In this document: positions 33,464 through 42,365 of the stretch, piece by piece
How the letters are laid out: the number at the start of each line of letters is the position of its first letter
How positions within the stretch are numbered: the stretch's first letter is position 1
DNA from: Tunturibacter empetritectus
Lineage (GTDB): Bacteria > Acidobacteriota > Terriglobia > Terriglobales > Acidobacteriaceae
Assembly: GCF_040358985.1 (NCBI RefSeq)
Contig: NZ_CP132932.1
Coordinates: 4,340,001 to 4,404,000 of the forward strand
Direction of reading: 5' to 3'
Length of the DNA: 64,000 nt
Notes under the pieces: model-generated
Told to the model about the DNA's origin: nothing
The model's database searches: none
The model's input: the letters and a program-made list of their open reading frames with translations, nothing else
Made by a program: the position numbers and the translations under genes

Positions 33464-34480
33464 ATGCCATCCAGTCCGAAGTCAGTAACTCTCGCCGAAC
33501 TGGCCGACCACCTCGGCGCCACCCTCCATGGCGACCCCTCCGCCCGAATCACCCAGGTGGCAGGCATCGAAACCGCCACCACTGGCGCCCTCGCCTTCGT
33601 TGCCAATCCCAAGTACGCCTCTCTCGCCCACACCACCCAGGCCACCGCAGTCCTCGTCGAACCCGACTTTGCCCAGATTTCCACCGCCACCCTCCGCCTC
33701 AAAAACCCATACCTGGCCTTCGCCCGTGCTATCGAGCTCTTCTATCAGCCCCCCTCCTACGCCCCCGGCATCCACCCCACCGCCGCCATCGCGCCCACCG
33801 CACAGATCGGCGCCAACGCACACATCAGCGCCTACGCCGTCATCGGCGATCACGTCACCATCGGCGACAACGCTATCATCCTCCCCCACGTCGTCATCTA
33901 CCCCCACGCCAGCATCGGTGACAACCTCTTCGCCCATGCCCACGCCATCGTCCGCGAATACTGCCGGTTAGGCGATAACGTCACCCTCCAGAACGGAGCC
34001 ATCGTAGGGGCCGACGGCTTCGGCTTCGCCCGCCAATCCGACGGCACTTGGTACAAGATCCTTCAATCCGGCCCCGCCATCCTCGAAGACAACGTCGAGA
34101 TCCAGGCCAACGCCTGCATCGACCGCGCCTCCATCGGCGAAACCCGCATCCACGCCGGCGCCAAGATCGACAACCTCGTCCAAGTTGGACACGGCTCATC
34201 CGTTGGGGAGCACACGCTTCTCTGCGCCCAGGTCGGCCTCGCCGGCTCCACCATCATCGGAAAAAGCGTCATCCTCGCCGGCCAGGTCGGCGTCGCCGGA
34301 CACTGCACCGTCGGTGACGGAGCCATCGCCACCGCTCAAAGCGGAATCCCCAACGACGTCGCCCCCGGCAAGGTCGTCAGTGGCTATCCCGCCATCGACA
34401 ACCGTCAATGGCTCCGCTCGGTCGCACTCTTTAATCGTCTGCCAGAGCTCTTGCGCGACATCAAGTCGAAACTAAAATAA
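33464..34480 (+). CDS. lpxD: UDP-3-O-acylglucosamine N-acyltransferase LpxD
   Basis: 338 residues. The N-terminal uridine-binding domain ('VTLAELADHLGATLHGDPSARITQVAGIETA', in part) is followed by left-handed beta-helix hexapeptide repeats from about residue 105 ('IHPTAAIAPTAQIGANAHI', 'HVTIGDNAIILPHVVIY'). 'DGFGFARQSDGTWYKI' and 'DNVEIQANACIDRASIGETRI' (in part) are characteristic. The catalytic His is in 'IDNLVQVGHGSSVG'. LpxD adds the N-linked hydroxyacyl chain in the third step of lipid A synthesis, in the cytoplasm. This implies an LPS-bearing outer membrane. No other lpx gene is adjacent. Confidence 0.97.
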   Translation: MPSSPKSVTLAELADHLGATLHGDPSARITQVAGIETATTGALAFVANPKYASLAHTTQATAVLVEPDFAQISTATLRLKNPYLAFARAIELFYQPPSYAPGIHPTAAIAPTAQIGANAHISAYAVIGDHVTIGDNAIILPHVVIYPHASIGDNLFAHAHAIVREYCRLGDNVTLQNGAIVGADGFGFARQSDGTWYKILQSGPAILEDNVEIQANACIDRASIGETRIHAGAKIDNLVQVGHGSSVGEHTLLCAQVGLAGSTIIGKSVILAGQVGVAGHCTVGDGAIATAQSGIPNDVAPGKVVSGYPAIDNRQWLRSVALFNRLPELLRDIKSKLK

Positions 34481-34537
34481 CCATCCACCATGTGACCCTT
34501 GTCGTATATAAATCAGAGAGGTACTTGGGGGTAGGAC

Positions 34538-35374
34538 ATGACAGAACCTCCTGAAAGTCTCCAAAACGGCTCGAACGAGATGCACAGCACTACGACCCAA
34601 TCCGTTCGCGTCCTTCTGCTCGATGACGAACCAACCAACCTCCATCTACGCTCCGCCATCCTGCGCCAGCACGGCTACGAGTGCGTCCCAGCCTCTAGCA
34701 TCGAAGAGGCCACCGACCTCTTCAACAATATCGATATAGCTGTCCTCGACTATCATCTTGGAGCGGGCCAGTTCGGCACCGAGGTCGCAGCTCTCCTTCG
34801 CCGCCGTCGTCCCCACGTCCCAATCATCATCCTCTCAGCCACCATCGACCGCTACTTCGGCGGGGTCGAAGACATGCATCTGCTCAAGGGTCATAGCTCA
34901 GTCGAAGATCTCCTCGACGCTCTCAGCTCCCTTGAAGCCAAGCGTCGCGGCGCGCCCGTCGTCGTCGACGCCCGCGATTTCTTCTACTCCAGGATTGCCA
35001 TGGCCATCGGCACTGATGTCCTCGTTCAGATCTTCGACGAGAAGGGCGTCTGGCAGTACTGCAACGACAGTGCAGCCGAGTATCTCGGTCAGTCTCGCGA
35101 GTGGTTCATCGGCCGCAGCGTCTTTCAGGAGATGCGGCCCTTCATGCGCGACTGGAGCGACGTCCTCCAGACCGTCTGCCTCACCCGCGAAACCTACATC
35201 GACCGCACCCATCGCGGTCTACTGGCTCAACCCCGACCGCAGGAACCACAGTTTATCTGGAGCGTCCTCGCCTTCCCCATCACCCTGCACGACAATCGCT
35301 CCGGAGCCGTCCTCACCGCCCGCATCCTCGACAAGCCCCCCACGCGAACCTCGGAGCTTCTGCCCTTTCTTTAG
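34538..35374 (+). CDS. Response regulator with PAS domain (REC-PAS)
   Basis: 278 residues. Residues 20-135 are a receiver domain: 'RVLLLDDEPTNLHLRSAIL', phosphoacceptor Asp in 'IAVLDYHLGAGQFG', 'IIILSATID' and the Lys in 'LLKGHSSVED'. Residues about 150-275 match a PAS sensor module: 'TDVLVQIFDEKGVWQYCNDSAAEYLGQSREWFIGRSVFQEM' in pieces. There is no DNA-binding, kinase or cyclase output, so the output is through protein contact. It begins 57 bases after lpxD. GGGGGTAGGAC precedes the ATG. It is a second stand-alone REC protein in the window, unlike that at 3.8 kb in the C-terminal domain. Confidence 0.85.
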   Translation: MTEPPESLQNGSNEMHSTTTQSVRVLLLDDEPTNLHLRSAILRQHGYECVPASSIEEATDLFNNIDIAVLDYHLGAGQFGTEVAALLRRRRPHVPIIILSATIDRYFGGVEDMHLLKGHSSVEDLLDALSSLEAKRRGAPVVVDARDFFYSRIAMAIGTDVLVQIFDEKGVWQYCNDSAAEYLGQSREWFIGRSVFQEMRPFMRDWSDVLQTVCLTRETYIDRTHRGLLAQPRPQEPQFIWSVLAFPITLHDNRSGAVLTARILDKPPTRTSELLPFL

Positions 35375-35560
35375 ACATCAATACAGGGCCATAGATAAAC
35401 AACAGCTTGTGGAGGCGTTACCGCATTTAAGATCTCACGCCATCAGGGGCATCGCACAACTCCGCATGATTCACATCGATCAACGTCCGGCTCGAATCGC
35501 GATGCTATTCTAGGCCTGCTGTCGCGCCAGTTTTAGATCATCAACTCTGAGGAGTTCGTA

Positions 35561-36781
35561 TTGGATACACATAAGTCACTTTCCAGAGCAATACCAGTGG
35601 CCCTGTTTTTTATCTCAATCTGCTTTGTCGGATGCAGCACGACCGACACAACGCCCGTAAGCAAGCCGAGTCTCGTAGTAGCCGACGCAAACAACAGTCG
35701 CGTGCTGATCTACGCCACCCCAACTACCAGCACCTCGACCGCCAGCGTCGTTCTGGGGCAAACGAGTTTTACTCAATCGCAGTCGAGCGATGGAAGGGGA
35801 GGCCCTAGCGCGAAGACCCTGGACAATCCTAGTAGCGTTGCCATGGACTCGTCCGGCAATCTCTACGTGGCCGATGGCAATGATCGAGTCCTACAGTTCC
35901 GGCCACCATTCACCACGGGCATGAGCGCAAGTCTGGTAATCGGAAAACCGGATTTTACCTCGTCTCAAGGATTGAAAGTCACTGCAAGCGGAATGGGAAC
36001 CCCCTCCTCGGTTGCGATCGACAGCAAGGGAGATCTGTGGGTTGGGGACGGATCTCTCGAAAGAGTCACGGAGTATGTGCCGCCTTTTAGTAACGGCATG
36101 GCCGCGACCGTGGTAATCGGTCAACCCAGCCCCGAAGCCTTCAGAGCGTGCACTACCGATCAAGTTCCGACAGCCAGAACAATCTGCTCTCCTGAAGGGA
36201 TTACTTTTGATTCCGCCGGAGACCTCTGGGTAGCGGACCCAAGCAGCGATCGCATGCTCGAGTTTACGCCGCCCTTCTCGACGGGTATGGCTTCAACTCT
36301 CCAATTGGGGGCGCCGCAAACTTTGCCTTCCCTCTCCTATGTAGGCAGTCCTGCTTCCAATACAACGCAGGCCCCGATTAGTCTGGCGTTCGACTCGACG
36401 GGCAATCTCTGGTTAGCGGATTGGATCTTCAACCGGGTCGTGGAGTACGCTCCACCATTTACCCAGAACATGCAGGCCACCGTTGTACTGGGACAGGTCG
36501 ATTTCACACACGCTGATGCAAATCAGGGTGGAAATGATCCAACTGCGAACACCCTCTCGGGTCCCCAAGCGTTATCGTTCGACGGCAGCGGGAATCTCAG
36601 CGTCAGTGACGCCGGGAACAACAGAATTCTAATCTTTGCACCACCCTTCAGCACAGGCATGAGAGCCGCCACAGTCATCGGTCAACCGACCTTCTCTACA
36701 GGGCAATCTAATCGGGGGAATGGGTCTGATAGTCCTGCAGCAAACACGTTAGACCACTCGTTAGGCCTGTTGGCACATTGA
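35561..36781 (+). CDS. NHL-repeat lipoprotein, apparently cut short at the C-terminus
   Basis: 406 residues from TTG 35561, with GAGGAG before it. Signal sequence with lipobox 'ISICFVGCSTTD' predicts a lipoprotein. The rest is five to six NHL-type beta-propeller repeats with 'NPSSVAMDSSGNLYVADGNDRVLQF', 'GSPASN...PISLAFDSTGNLWLADW' and 'TGMxATVVIGQP' units. The final repeat starts 'NTLDHSLGLLAH' and stops where 'xxDSxGNLxVADxxNNR' would be expected, so the last blade is missing. The gene has lower GC than its flanks. It is extracytoplasmic, ligand unknown. Confidence 0.8.
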   Translation: MDTHKSLSRAIPVALFFISICFVGCSTTDTTPVSKPSLVVADANNSRVLIYATPTTSTSTASVVLGQTSFTQSQSSDGRGGPSAKTLDNPSSVAMDSSGNLYVADGNDRVLQFRPPFTTGMSASLVIGKPDFTSSQGLKVTASGMGTPSSVAIDSKGDLWVGDGSLERVTEYVPPFSNGMAATVVIGQPSPEAFRACTTDQVPTARTICSPEGITFDSAGDLWVADPSSDRMLEFTPPFSTGMASTLQLGAPQTLPSLSYVGSPASNTTQAPISLAFDSTGNLWLADWIFNRVVEYAPPFTQNMQATVVLGQVDFTHADANQGGNDPTANTLSGPQALSFDGSGNLSVSDAGNNRILIFAPPFSTGMRAATVIGQPTFSTGQSNRGNGSDSPAANTLDHSLGLLAH

Positions 36782-36937
36782 CGGTAACTTTCGACAAATT
36801 TGTATGCGTGTAGGCCTGATCGGGGGGCGCATCTATGAAGCCTCTTGACTCCAGAGACTTTGTATATGCGTCATCTTCACCAGAACCGTGCCGTATCGTC
36901 ACGCAACATAATGTATCCCCCACATTTCGCTTTTGCC

Positions 36938-37648
36938 TCAACGAGAAAAAAACGACAGTGTTCTTGAATCCGCGTCTTTCAGCGCTGCTCCCGTGAATCC
37001 ATGACCCTGATCCGGATAGATGTGACTTTCGCACTGAAATTGTTTTATCTCACAGAGCTTAATAAGCTGCTGGGCGTTCCCAACGGGAATGTTGGTGTCG
37101 CGCTCACCGTGAAGGATTAGAAGCGGCGGCATGCCTTGCAGATGTTCGAAGAAATCATCTGGAAGGCTCCCATACCACTCAGCAATCGCATCTACCGGCA
37201 CCTCTTGTGAGCCAGCCGCCAAGGCAACCGAGGCCCCAAGGGAATAACCAACCAGTACTGATTTTCTGTGATCTGAAGCGGCAGTTGTTCTCTGTTCTCT
37301 CATCAGAGACTTCACGACGTTTACCCAGGCACGATAGTTGTCGATTGTCGGATTGTTGGACTTTGTCGCGTCAAAATAATGAGGTAAGAGGACGGTGTAG
37401 CCGTTGTTCGAGAAATATTCGGCTTGCTCGCGATAGAACCCCACACCGGGTCCGCTCGCACCATGAAGAAGGATCATTAGCGGCTTCCCAGGGTCATCTT
37501 TTCCAAAGATCTCATACTTAAATCTTCCATCCTGACTCGTCGCTAAAGAGACTCCAAAACGCTGTGATAGAGATAGTTTGCCGACAGCTAAAAAGCAAAT
37601 CGCCAGCCCAATGATGGTGCGGAACGGTAGCCTCCGTCTGCGTTTCAT
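36938..37648 (-). CDS. Exported alpha/beta hydrolase, dienelactone hydrolase-like
   Basis: 236 residues. A basic N-terminus and hydrophobic stretch (about residues 10-28) act as signal or anchor. The hydrolase fold shows 'PLMILLHGASGPGVGFYREQAEYFSNNGYTVLLPHYF' in pieces (HG oxyanion), nucleophile Ser in 'VGYSLGASVALAAG', Asp in 'LHGERDTNIPVGNAQQL' and His in 'YPDQGHGFTGAAL'. It is probably a periplasmic esterase or lactonase with unknown substrate. GGAGGG lies upstream of the ATG. The gene has lower GC and different codon use from its neighbours, like the NHL gene next to it, so the pair may have been acquired together. Confidence 0.85.
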   Translation of the reverse strand: MKRRRRLPFRTIIGLAICFLAVGKLSLSQRFGVSLATSQDGRFKYEIFGKDDPGKPLMILLHGASGPGVGFYREQAEYFSNNGYTVLLPHYFDATKSNNPTIDNYRAWVNVVKSLMREQRTTAASDHRKSVLVGYSLGASVALAAGSQEVPVDAIAEWYGSLPDDFFEHLQGMPPLLILHGERDTNIPVGNAQQLIKLCEIKQFQCESHIYPDQGHGFTGAALKDADSRTLSFFSR

Positions 37649-37751
37649 GAATCTGTTAACCCTCCTAAGCGAAAAGAGTCACCGGCCTCTTTGCATTTTG
37701 CAGTATCCGCGAAGCAGTATGACACCCTCCACCCTGATACCCTTGAGACTT

Positions 37752-38105
37752 ATGCGTTCTCTGCTCGCGCTCGCCTTCCTCGCCAGCCTCATTACCGGCT
37801 GCCACTCCCCATACGTTGAGGCAATAGTCAGCAATCATACCGGCAAGCCCATCGAGCTCCTCGAAGTCGACTACCCCAGCGCAAGCTTTGGCACCCAAAA
37901 CCTCGCCACCGGCGCAGACTTCCACTATCGCTTCAAGGTCCTGGGCTCCGGCCCTACCAAGCTTCTCTACACAGACAGTGCTCACCAGGAACATAAGTCC
38001 GATGGGCCCTTCCTCAAAGAAGGAGCAGAAGGTTCCCTAGCCATCACGATTGCGACCACCGGAGTCACGTGGCAACCTGCGGCCACCGTCACATCCGGCA
38101 GATAA
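37752..38105 (+). CDS. Small lipoprotein, unknown function
   Basis: 117 residues from ATG 37752. 'MRSLLALAFLASLITGCHSP' is a signal peptide with lipobox LITGC. The mature part forms a beta-rich domain: 'VEAIVSNHTGKPIELLEVDYPSASFGTQNLATGADFHYRF' (in pieces) and 'KSDGPFLKEGAEGSLAITI'. This resembles small immunoglobulin-like domains such as those in peptidase- or copper-binding lipoproteins, but no family can be named. It is transcribed divergently from the hydrolase. Confidence 0.75.
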   Translation: MRSLLALAFLASLITGCHSPYVEAIVSNHTGKPIELLEVDYPSASFGTQNLATGADFHYRFKVLGSGPTKLLYTDSAHQEHKSDGPFLKEGAEGSLAITIATTGVTWQPAATVTSGR

Positions 38106-38141
38106 CTCCCTCCGTCGCTCTCCGTTTCAGCCGATCCAGCT

Positions 38142-38279
38142 TTAGATTCGGCCGTGCGTTTCGCGACCAGCATCCAGCCTGTCGTGTCGGACGGCATGTT
38201 TGTGCGCCCGAGCCATCAAAAAAATCACAATACCTAACGCCAACACTACAAATAACATTGCAAATGCCACTACTGTCAT
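38142..38279 (-). CDS. Tiny membrane protein, 45 aa
   Basis: ATG 38279 to TAA 38142. 'TVVAFAMLFVVLALGIVIFLM' is one transmembrane helix, followed by a basic tail 'ARAHKHAVRHDRLDAGRETHG'. GGGAG lies about nine bases upstream of the ATG. It follows another small membrane gene (38397-38552) on the same strand. The membrane helix and positive-inside tail support it; no family known. Confidence 0.5.
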   Translation of the reverse strand: MTVVAFAMLFVVLALGIVIFLMARAHKHAVRHDRLDAGRETHGRI

Positions 38280-38396
38280 AACTTAGAGCTCCCTGCTGTA
38301 TTAACTTTCCTCAGCGCGCAACATGGTAGGCGCTCCTGATTAGCACTGGCAAGGGGTCTTACAGCGATATCTCCGTGTCGATCTGCAACTTTGCCA

Positions 38397-38552
38397 TTAG
38401 TCCAGCCCAGAAGCCCTTCCTTGCGTGGTGTCGGCGGAGGTGCCCGACGCACCGCTCTGTCCCTTGCGCTTCTGATCCTTGGCCATAAAAGCAAACACCC
38501 CGCCTACTGCCAAAAGTGCAACGATCACTGCAACAAAGATAATGGTAATCAT
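38397..38552 (-). CDS. Tiny membrane protein, 51 aa
   Basis: ATG 38552 to TAA 38397, with an excellent ribosome binding site (GGGAGG, five bases before the ATG). 'ITIIFVAVIVALLAVGGVFAF' is a single transmembrane helix; the tail 'MAKDQKRKGQSGASGTSADT' is hydrophilic and basic near the membrane. It lies between a small lipoprotein and tmk, on the opposite strand. With the next small gene it may form a two-gene operon. Function unknown. Confidence 0.6.
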   Translation of the reverse strand: MITIIFVAVIVALLAVGGVFAFMAKDQKRKGQSGASGTSADTTQGRASGLD

Positions 38553-38678
38553 CTCAACCTCCCAATCTGTCTGGCCGAAGCGCAGTACGCTCTCATGCTC
38601 TTCCTTCTCAAAACGAACCTACATCGCACGGCAGTCTGGTGAGATGCCGTCTTCCTCATCTGCGATAAGCTGAAGGTT

Positions 38679-39353
38679 ATGCCGCGCGGATATTTCATCA
38701 CCTTCGAAGGCCTCGACGGCTCCGGAAAAACCACTCAGCTACGCCGCCTGGCCACCTCGTTAGAGTCCCAGGGCCACACCGTCGTCACCCTCCGTCAGCC
38801 CGGCGGAACCGCCCTTGGCGACCGCATCCGCAGCATTCTACTCGACTCCCGCTCCGAAGCCGCTCTAGGCCCCATAGCCCCCGCCGCCGAGATGGCCCTT
38901 ATGTTCGCCGATCGCGCACAGTCCATCGCCGAGGTCATACTCCCAGCTCTCGCCGCCGGCTCCATCATTCTCTGCGACCGTTACACCGACTCCTCCGAGG
39001 CCTACCAGGGCGGAGGCCGTCAACTCGGCAGCGAACGCATCCTTAGCATGCACGCCGCCGCCTGCAACAACCTGCAGCCCGACCTCACCCTCCTCCTCCT
39101 CCCTTCACTCGAGTCCTCCCTTCGCCGCGCCCGCCGCCGCAACCAGCGCCACGTCGAAAAGCAAGGCACCGACGAAAACCGCTTTGAGCGCGAGTCCGAC
39201 GACTTCTACCGCCGCATCTACGACAAGTACGAAGAGATCGCCGCGCGCGCACCACACCGCGTCGTCGTCATCCGCGACGACGACTCCATCGACCACATCG
39301 AACAGATTATTCGCAACATCGTCCTCTCCCGGCTCGACCACGCCGAAGCCTGA
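38679..39353 (+). CDS. tmk: Thymidylate kinase
   Basis: 224 residues. P-loop 'ITFEGLDGSGKTTQLRRLA' (about residues 7-25), the DR(Y/H) motif in 'LCDRYTDSSEAYQGGGRQLG', and a LID segment 'RRARRRNQRHVEKQGTDENRFERES' in pieces. The enzyme phosphorylates dTMP to dTDP in the cytoplasm for DNA synthesis. GAAGG precedes the ATG. The LID has several Arg ('RARRRNQR'), placing it among enzymes with LID-borne catalytic Arg. holB, which sometimes follows tmk, is five kilobases away here. Confidence 0.96.
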   Translation: MPRGYFITFEGLDGSGKTTQLRRLATSLESQGHTVVTLRQPGGTALGDRIRSILLDSRSEAALGPIAPAAEMALMFADRAQSIAEVILPALAAGSIILCDRYTDSSEAYQGGGRQLGSERILSMHAAACNNLQPDLTLLLLPSLESSLRRARRRNQRHVEKQGTDENRFERESDDFYRRIYDKYEEIAARAPHRVVVIRDDDSIDHIEQIIRNIVLSRLDHAEA

Positions 39354-39462
39354 TCCCGCTTCTTTCCACCCCGTCAACGCCGCCCTCCGCGCCTCGCCGA
39401 AGTATGTTCTCCTCGTCTAAGACGTGTAAGGCAATGACACCTGAGTCACCGAAGACGACGCC

Positions 39463-40935
39463 ATGACCACCCCTCCCCTCACCCTCGAAGCTCCCCCAGA
39501 ACCGGCTCCCCCCGTATCTTCGGTTAGCAGTACAGGACGCATGCCGCCCGGCCTCAAGCACTCTCTCCCCTTCTACTCCTTCAAGCCCTGGGTCAAACTC
39601 GGCAGCCCCATCCTCCTCTTCGAGTACCTGCTCAAGACCTACGGCAACATCGCCTGCTATCGCTTCCTCGGCACACCCATCGTCTTCATCAACGACCCCG
39701 AGTACATCCGCGAGATCCTCGTCACCCAGGCCGCCAGCTTCGTCAAAGAGCGCACCGTCCGCCGCATGAAGGTTCTCCTCGGCGAAGGACTCATCACCTC
39801 CGACGACCCCATCCACATGCGTCAGCGCAAGATCGCCGCGCCAGCCTTCCATCGCCAGCGCATCGCAGCCTACGGAGACCAGATCGTAGACTGCGCCGCC
39901 CACCAGAGCCAAGCCTGGCAGCAAGAATCCCCCTCCGGCCAGCCCATCGACATCTCCGCTTCCAGCATGAAGCTCTCGCTCGAGATCGTCGCCCGCACCC
40001 TCTTCAACACCGAGGTCACCGCCGACATCCGCAGCATCAACGACGAGGTCAACACCATCATGGACCTCTACAACTTCATCGTCGCTTTCCCCAAAATCGA
40101 ATCCTTCCTCCACCTGCCCATCCCCGGCATCATGAAGTTTCGCCGCTCCAAAGCCCGACTCGACGCAGTAGTCGACCGCCTGATTCGAGAGCATCGCGAA
40201 GCAGCCGCACGCAGCGAACCAGGCAAGGAAGAAAAAACCGGCGGCGACCTCCTCTCCATGCTTCTAGCCAGCAAATACGAGTCCGAAGACCCCACCCAGC
40301 AAACCGGCATGTCCGATGAGCAGGTCCGCGACGAGGTCCTCACCATCTTCCTAGCCGGCTACGAAACCGTAGCCAACGGCCTCGCCTGGACCTGGTATCT
40401 CCTGAGCCGGAACCCCGCTATCGAAGCCAACCTTCACGCCGAGCTAGACGGAGTCCTCGGCACTGGCTCCTCCCAACGCCTCCCGACACTAGCCGACTAC
40501 CCAGCCCTCCGTTACACCGAGCAGGTCTTCGCCGAATCCATGCGCCTCTACCCACCCGCCTGGGCGATGGGCCGCATGTCCACCAAACCCATCACCCTCG
40601 GCCCCTACACCATCCCACCCGGCGCGCACTTCTTCTTCAGCCAATACATTATGGGCCGCGATCCCCAGTACTTCCCCGACCCACTCCGCTTCGACCCCGA
40701 CCGCTTCACGCCCGAGAACAAAGCCGCCCGTGCCAAGTTCACCTACTTCCCCTTCGGCGGAGGTAGTCGCCAGTGCATCGGCGAGAGCTTCGCCTGGATG
40801 GAGGGCGTCTTCAGCATCGCAACCCTAGCCCAGCGTTGGCGCATGACCTACCTCGGCTCCACACCGCCAGAAGTCCAGGCGAAGATAACCCTGCGCCCAC
40901 GCGATCCGCTCATGATGCAGCTAATCCCCCGCTAA
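39463..40935 (+). CDS. Cytochrome P450
   Basis: 490 residues. I-helix oxygen-activating motif 'IFLAGYETVANGLAW' (AGxET), K-helix 'ESMRLYPPAWAMGR' (ExxR), the PERF-type 'FDPDRFTPEN', and the heme loop 'FPFGGGSRQCIGESFAWME' with the axial Cys. It is soluble, without a membrane anchor, as usual in bacteria. The sequence resembles the CYP family of fatty acid or terpene hydroxylases, but the substrate cannot be told. No ferredoxin or reductase gene is adjacent, so it must use general redox partners. The N-terminal 30 residues are Pro/Ser-rich. Confidence 0.95.
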   Translation: MTTPPLTLEAPPEPAPPVSSVSSTGRMPPGLKHSLPFYSFKPWVKLGSPILLFEYLLKTYGNIACYRFLGTPIVFINDPEYIREILVTQAASFVKERTVRRMKVLLGEGLITSDDPIHMRQRKIAAPAFHRQRIAAYGDQIVDCAAHQSQAWQQESPSGQPIDISASSMKLSLEIVARTLFNTEVTADIRSINDEVNTIMDLYNFIVAFPKIESFLHLPIPGIMKFRRSKARLDAVVDRLIREHREAAARSEPGKEEKTGGDLLSMLLASKYESEDPTQQTGMSDEQVRDEVLTIFLAGYETVANGLAWTWYLLSRNPAIEANLHAELDGVLGTGSSQRLPTLADYPALRYTEQVFAESMRLYPPAWAMGRMSTKPITLGPYTIPPGAHFFFSQYIMGRDPQYFPDPLRFDPDRFTPENKAARAKFTYFPFGGGSRQCIGESFAWMEGVFSIATLAQRWRMTYLGSTPPEVQAKITLRPRDPLMMQLIPR

Positions 40936-40944
40936 AAAAAGCCA

Positions 40945-41046
40945 CACCCCGACCAAAGGGAGGGACCCATGCACATCACCCACCAAGACCGGTACACAAG
41001 TCACGAAGTGACCGCGCCGCGCGTAGCGGGCCCGTCCGGCAGGACA
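40945..41046 (+). repeat. Multi-hairpin intergenic element, copy D
   Basis: This lies between the P450 gene and the convergent Mop gene, ending three bases from that gene's stop codon. Hairpins: CCC/GGG around GACCAAA; GTCAC-GAA-GTGAC (41000-41012); CCGC-GCGTA-GCGG (41017-41029); GTCC-GGCA-GGAC (41034-41045). The third stem differs from copy C at both arms yet still pairs. Confidence 0.8.
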
Positions 41047-41049
41047 AGA

Positions 41050-41475
41050 TTAATCCACAGCAAGAATCACGCTTGAAGCCTTGAACGCAGCACACACCGT
41101 CTCACCTATCTGTAACTCCAACCGGTGCAAACTACCATCAGTAATCACGCCGGTCAGCAACTCACCCCCCGACAGCTTGATCGAAACCTCATCGTTCACG
41201 CTGCCCTCATGAATACTCTCCACCACGCCGCAAAGAATATTCCGCGTGCTGATCCTGCTCTTATCCAACTCCTTGCCCAGGATGATCCAGCTAGCCTTCA
41301 CCAGCGCATAAGCCTTCATCCCTTCTTTCAATCCCATAGCATTTACGCTGCCATTGGTAATGATCGCAGCAACCTCATTGCCGCCCGCAGTCTCTAGGAG
41401 CACCTCGGAGTTCACCCCACCCTTCGTAATCCTGCTGATCGTTCCCGCCAGCATATTCCGTGCACTTGTCTTCAT
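41050..41475 (-). CDS. Tandem Mop/TOBE molybdate-binding protein
   Basis: About 141 residues, start ATG 41475 (GAGGTGA seven bases before). Two Mop domains follow one another: 'SARNMLAGTISRITKGGVNSEVLLE' and 'STRNILCGVVESIHEGSVNDEVSIK' are equivalent starts, and 'ALVKASWIILG' and 'AAFKASSVILA' are equivalent ends. Di-Mop proteins (molbindins) bind molybdate or tungstate in oligomers and buffer or sense the oxyanion in the cytoplasm. No ModE helix-turn-helix and no modABC genes are nearby. The xdh molybdenum-enzyme relic at 12.2 kb is the only other Mo-related item in the window. Confidence 0.92.
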   Translation of the reverse strand: MKTSARNMLAGTISRITKGGVNSEVLLETAGGNEVAAIITNGSVNAMGLKEGMKAYALVKASWIILGKELDKSRISTRNILCGVVESIHEGSVNDEVSIKLSGGELLTGVITDGSLHRLELQIGETVCAAFKASSVILAVD

Positions 41476-41561
41476 GTACATTCACCTCATCCCTATCGTA
41501 CTCAACCTAAAAAGCCGTCACCCGGCCAACTTTCCCCAACGCCAAAGATTCCAACCAACAC

Positions 41562-42320
41562 ATGCAGAGAGCAAGCCAAGCACGAACCTTCTTCCTCGCA
41601 CTAGCCCTCGCGGCCCCTCTCGCCAAGGCCCAAACCGCCCCCTCCCGCGCCGAGCAGGCCATCCTCCAACTCACCAATCAAACCCGAGCCACCCACAATC
41701 TCCCGCCCGTCCACTGGGACAGCGCCCTCGCCCGCGCCGCCAAAGTCCACGCCCAGCGAGTCCTGCGTGAACAAGGCGAGTTACTTCATCAGTACCCAGG
41801 CGAACCCGACATGACCACCCGCGGCGCCCAGGCCGGTGCCCACTTCACTACCATCTCCGAAAACATTGGCCGCGGCCCCGACCCCACCACCCTCCAACAA
41901 ACCTGGATGAGCAGTCCAACCCACCGTGCCAACATTCTCGACCCCAATCTGGATGCGATAGGCATCGCCGTCATTCCCGACCAGGGCTTCCTCACCGCCG
42001 TCGAGGACTTCTCCCACAGCGCAACCGTTCAGTCCTACGACAGCCTCGAAAAACGCGTAGCTCAGATCCTGCAATCCCACGGCATCGCCTCCGCTCCCTC
42101 CAACGCTGACGCCCGCGAGACCTGCACCATGCCTACCGGAGCCGCAGGCTCGCCCAAACTTGTCGTCCAGTGGGATGGCCCCGACCCCACTCTCCTGCCC
42201 GATGCTCTCCTGCACGCCATCTCCACCGGCCAATACACCTCCGCCGAAGTAGGAGTCTGCTCCAGCAAACAACCCAATCCCCAGTTCACCACCTACAACG
42301 TTGCCGTCCTGCTCTACTGA
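41562..42320 (+). CDS. Secreted CAP (SCP/PR-1) domain protein
   Basis: 252 residues. Signal peptide ends near PLAKAQ. The CAP domain (about residues 28-165) has 'AILQLTNQTRATHNLPPVHWDSALARAAKVHAQRVL' in pieces, 'ISENIGRGPDPTTLQQTWMSSPTHRANILDP' in pieces with the His/Glu cavity residues, and 'AIGIAVIPDQGFLTAVEDF'. The C-terminal 90 residues are an unassigned domain with a few Cys. CAP proteins are extracellular; some bind lipids or act on peptides. No SD is visible before ATG 41562. It converges on the porin gene with a multi-hairpin element between. Confidence 0.9.
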   Translation: MQRASQARTFFLALALAAPLAKAQTAPSRAEQAILQLTNQTRATHNLPPVHWDSALARAAKVHAQRVLREQGELLHQYPGEPDMTTRGAQAGAHFTTISENIGRGPDPTTLQQTWMSSPTHRANILDPNLDAIGIAVIPDQGFLTAVEDFSHSATVQSYDSLEKRVAQILQSHGIASAPSNADARETCTMPTGAAGSPKLVVQWDGPDPTLLPDALLHAISTGQYTSAEVGVCSSKQPNPQFTTYNVAVLLY

Positions 42321-42365
42321 GCCGCTGGCGAGGTTTATACCGACAGTCGGCTGAAACTATCGAAT

